Below, one piece after another: positions 6,586 to 6,906 of a stretch of 6,906 nucleotides of DNA (position 1 is the first letter of the stretch; each line of letters begins with the position of its first letter). The notes beneath the pieces are model-generated. The model searched no databases, was not told the DNA's origin, and saw only the letters and a list, made by a program, of their open reading frames with translations. This stretch comes from Verrucomicrobiales bacterium (GTDB lineage: Bacteria > Verrucomicrobiota > Verrucomicrobiia > Verrucomicrobiales > DEV007). The stretch spans positions 1-6,906 of the forward strand of contig SLGN01000521.1 in the NCBI GenBank assembly GCA_007123695.1. Reading direction: 5' to 3'. The translations under genes and the position numbers were made by a program.

Positions 6586-6906
6586 ATGCCTGCCCTTCCA
6601 CCGAGAAGCATTCGCCCCCTTGCGATCGCTGCAGCGGCGGCTTTCTGCGTTGCGGCTGCCTCCTCCTGCGCATCCCTCCCCGGCGCACCTTTCCACAAAT
6701 TTGCCGACAAGCACGGAAACGCCTTGGGCATGACGCCCGATGCAAGCGGTGCCGTTTTTTTCCGCCAATCCCCTGGGAAGAAGACTTCCGTCTGGCTTCG
6801 CCAAAACCCATACCGAGGCTGGCTGGTCTGCGGAGGCCAAAGACACGAGATCACGGGAGGACGGCTCCTCATTGTGAATGAAACAGGGCCGCTGGAGGAA
6901 TACGCG
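6586..6906 (+). CDS. Uncharacterised exported, possibly lipid-anchored protein, 3' end cut off
   Basis: The frame is open from the ATG at 6586 to the right edge without a stop, giving 107 residues. The N-terminus is a credible signal peptide: MPALPPRSIRPL with two arginines, then an Ala-rich core AIAAAAFCVAAASSCAS (13-29). ASSC (24-27) is an imperfect lipobox with Ala where Leu is preferred, so lipid attachment at Cys27 is possible, but ordinary signal-peptidase cleavage nearby is equally open. The mature part contains FHKFADKHGNALGM, GAVFFRQSPGKK, NPYRGWLVCGG and HEITGGRLLIVNETG. Aromatic residues and alternating polar/hydrophobic stretches suggest a beta-rich envelope domain. I do not recognise a family. 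About 39 of 107 codons end in A or T, clearly more than in the upstream genes. No Shine-Dalgarno is seen, and there is no alternative start just upstream. Another plus-strand frame (6402-6881) is open across this region but lacks a signal peptide or recognisable motifs, and its start lies inside mnmE. Confidence 0.68.
   Translation, partial: MPALPPRSIRPLAIAAAAAFCVAAASSCASLPGAPFHKFADKHGNALGMTPDASGAVFFRQSPGKKTSVWLRQNPYRGWLVCGGQRHEITGGRLLIVNETGPLEEYA

Noticed and set aside
6418..6846. A 143-residue N-terminal extension of MnmE
   Set aside because: The canonical MnmE N-terminus begins at the ATG at 6417. The extension has no MnmE similarity and overlaps the opposing signal-peptide gene.
6402..6881. 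A 159-codon plus-strand frame at the right end
   Set aside because: Its start lies inside mnmE, its composition is Cys/Arg/Pro-rich, and the frame starting at 6586 gives a better exported protein.

Overview
This GC-rich window most resembles a chromosomal segment from the Planctomycetota-Verrucomicrobiota-Chlamydiota group, and more likely Verrucomicrobiota. The main reason is a neighbouring DUF1549/DUF1553 (PSCyt2/PSD1) gene and DUF1501 gene, a pairing typical of that group. The first of these carries an N-terminal SHD1-like domain, and upstream lies a PQQ-type beta-propeller protein beginning with the 'WPQFRGP' motif common in these bacteria. The taxonomic call comes from recognising families, not from a search.

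Layout. Positions 2-1318 (+) hold the C-terminal bulk of an exported beta-propeller protein cut by the left edge. A 150-base gap (1319-1468) contains a possible weak terminator, a candidate sigma-70 promoter and a 13-base direct repeat. Positions 1469-3538 (+) encode a secreted SHD1-DUF1549-DUF1553 protein. After 62 bases, 3601-4863 (+) encodes a DUF1501 protein with a Tat-like N-terminus; the two probably form one operon. A strong intrinsic terminator (4893-4935) ends it. Converging on it is mnmE (minus strand, 6417 down to 5074), the tRNA U34-modifying GTPase. A 168-base divergent intergenic region separates mnmE from a right-truncated gene (6586-6906, +) for a small exported, possibly lipid-anchored protein of unknown function. 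That gene has no stop codon inside the window.

How the genes relate. The propeller, DUF1549/DUF1553 and DUF1501 proteins all look exported and probably act in the cell envelope. The last two are habitual partners of unknown biochemical role. mnmE is housekeeping and unrelated to them. None of the four starts visible in the window has a convincing Shine-Dalgarno sequence. I found no mobile element, CRISPR array, RNA gene or phage gene. I see no clear new defence or biosynthetic system; the most open questions are the DUF1549/DUF1501 pair, its repeat-bearing leader and the uncharacterised gene at the right edge.
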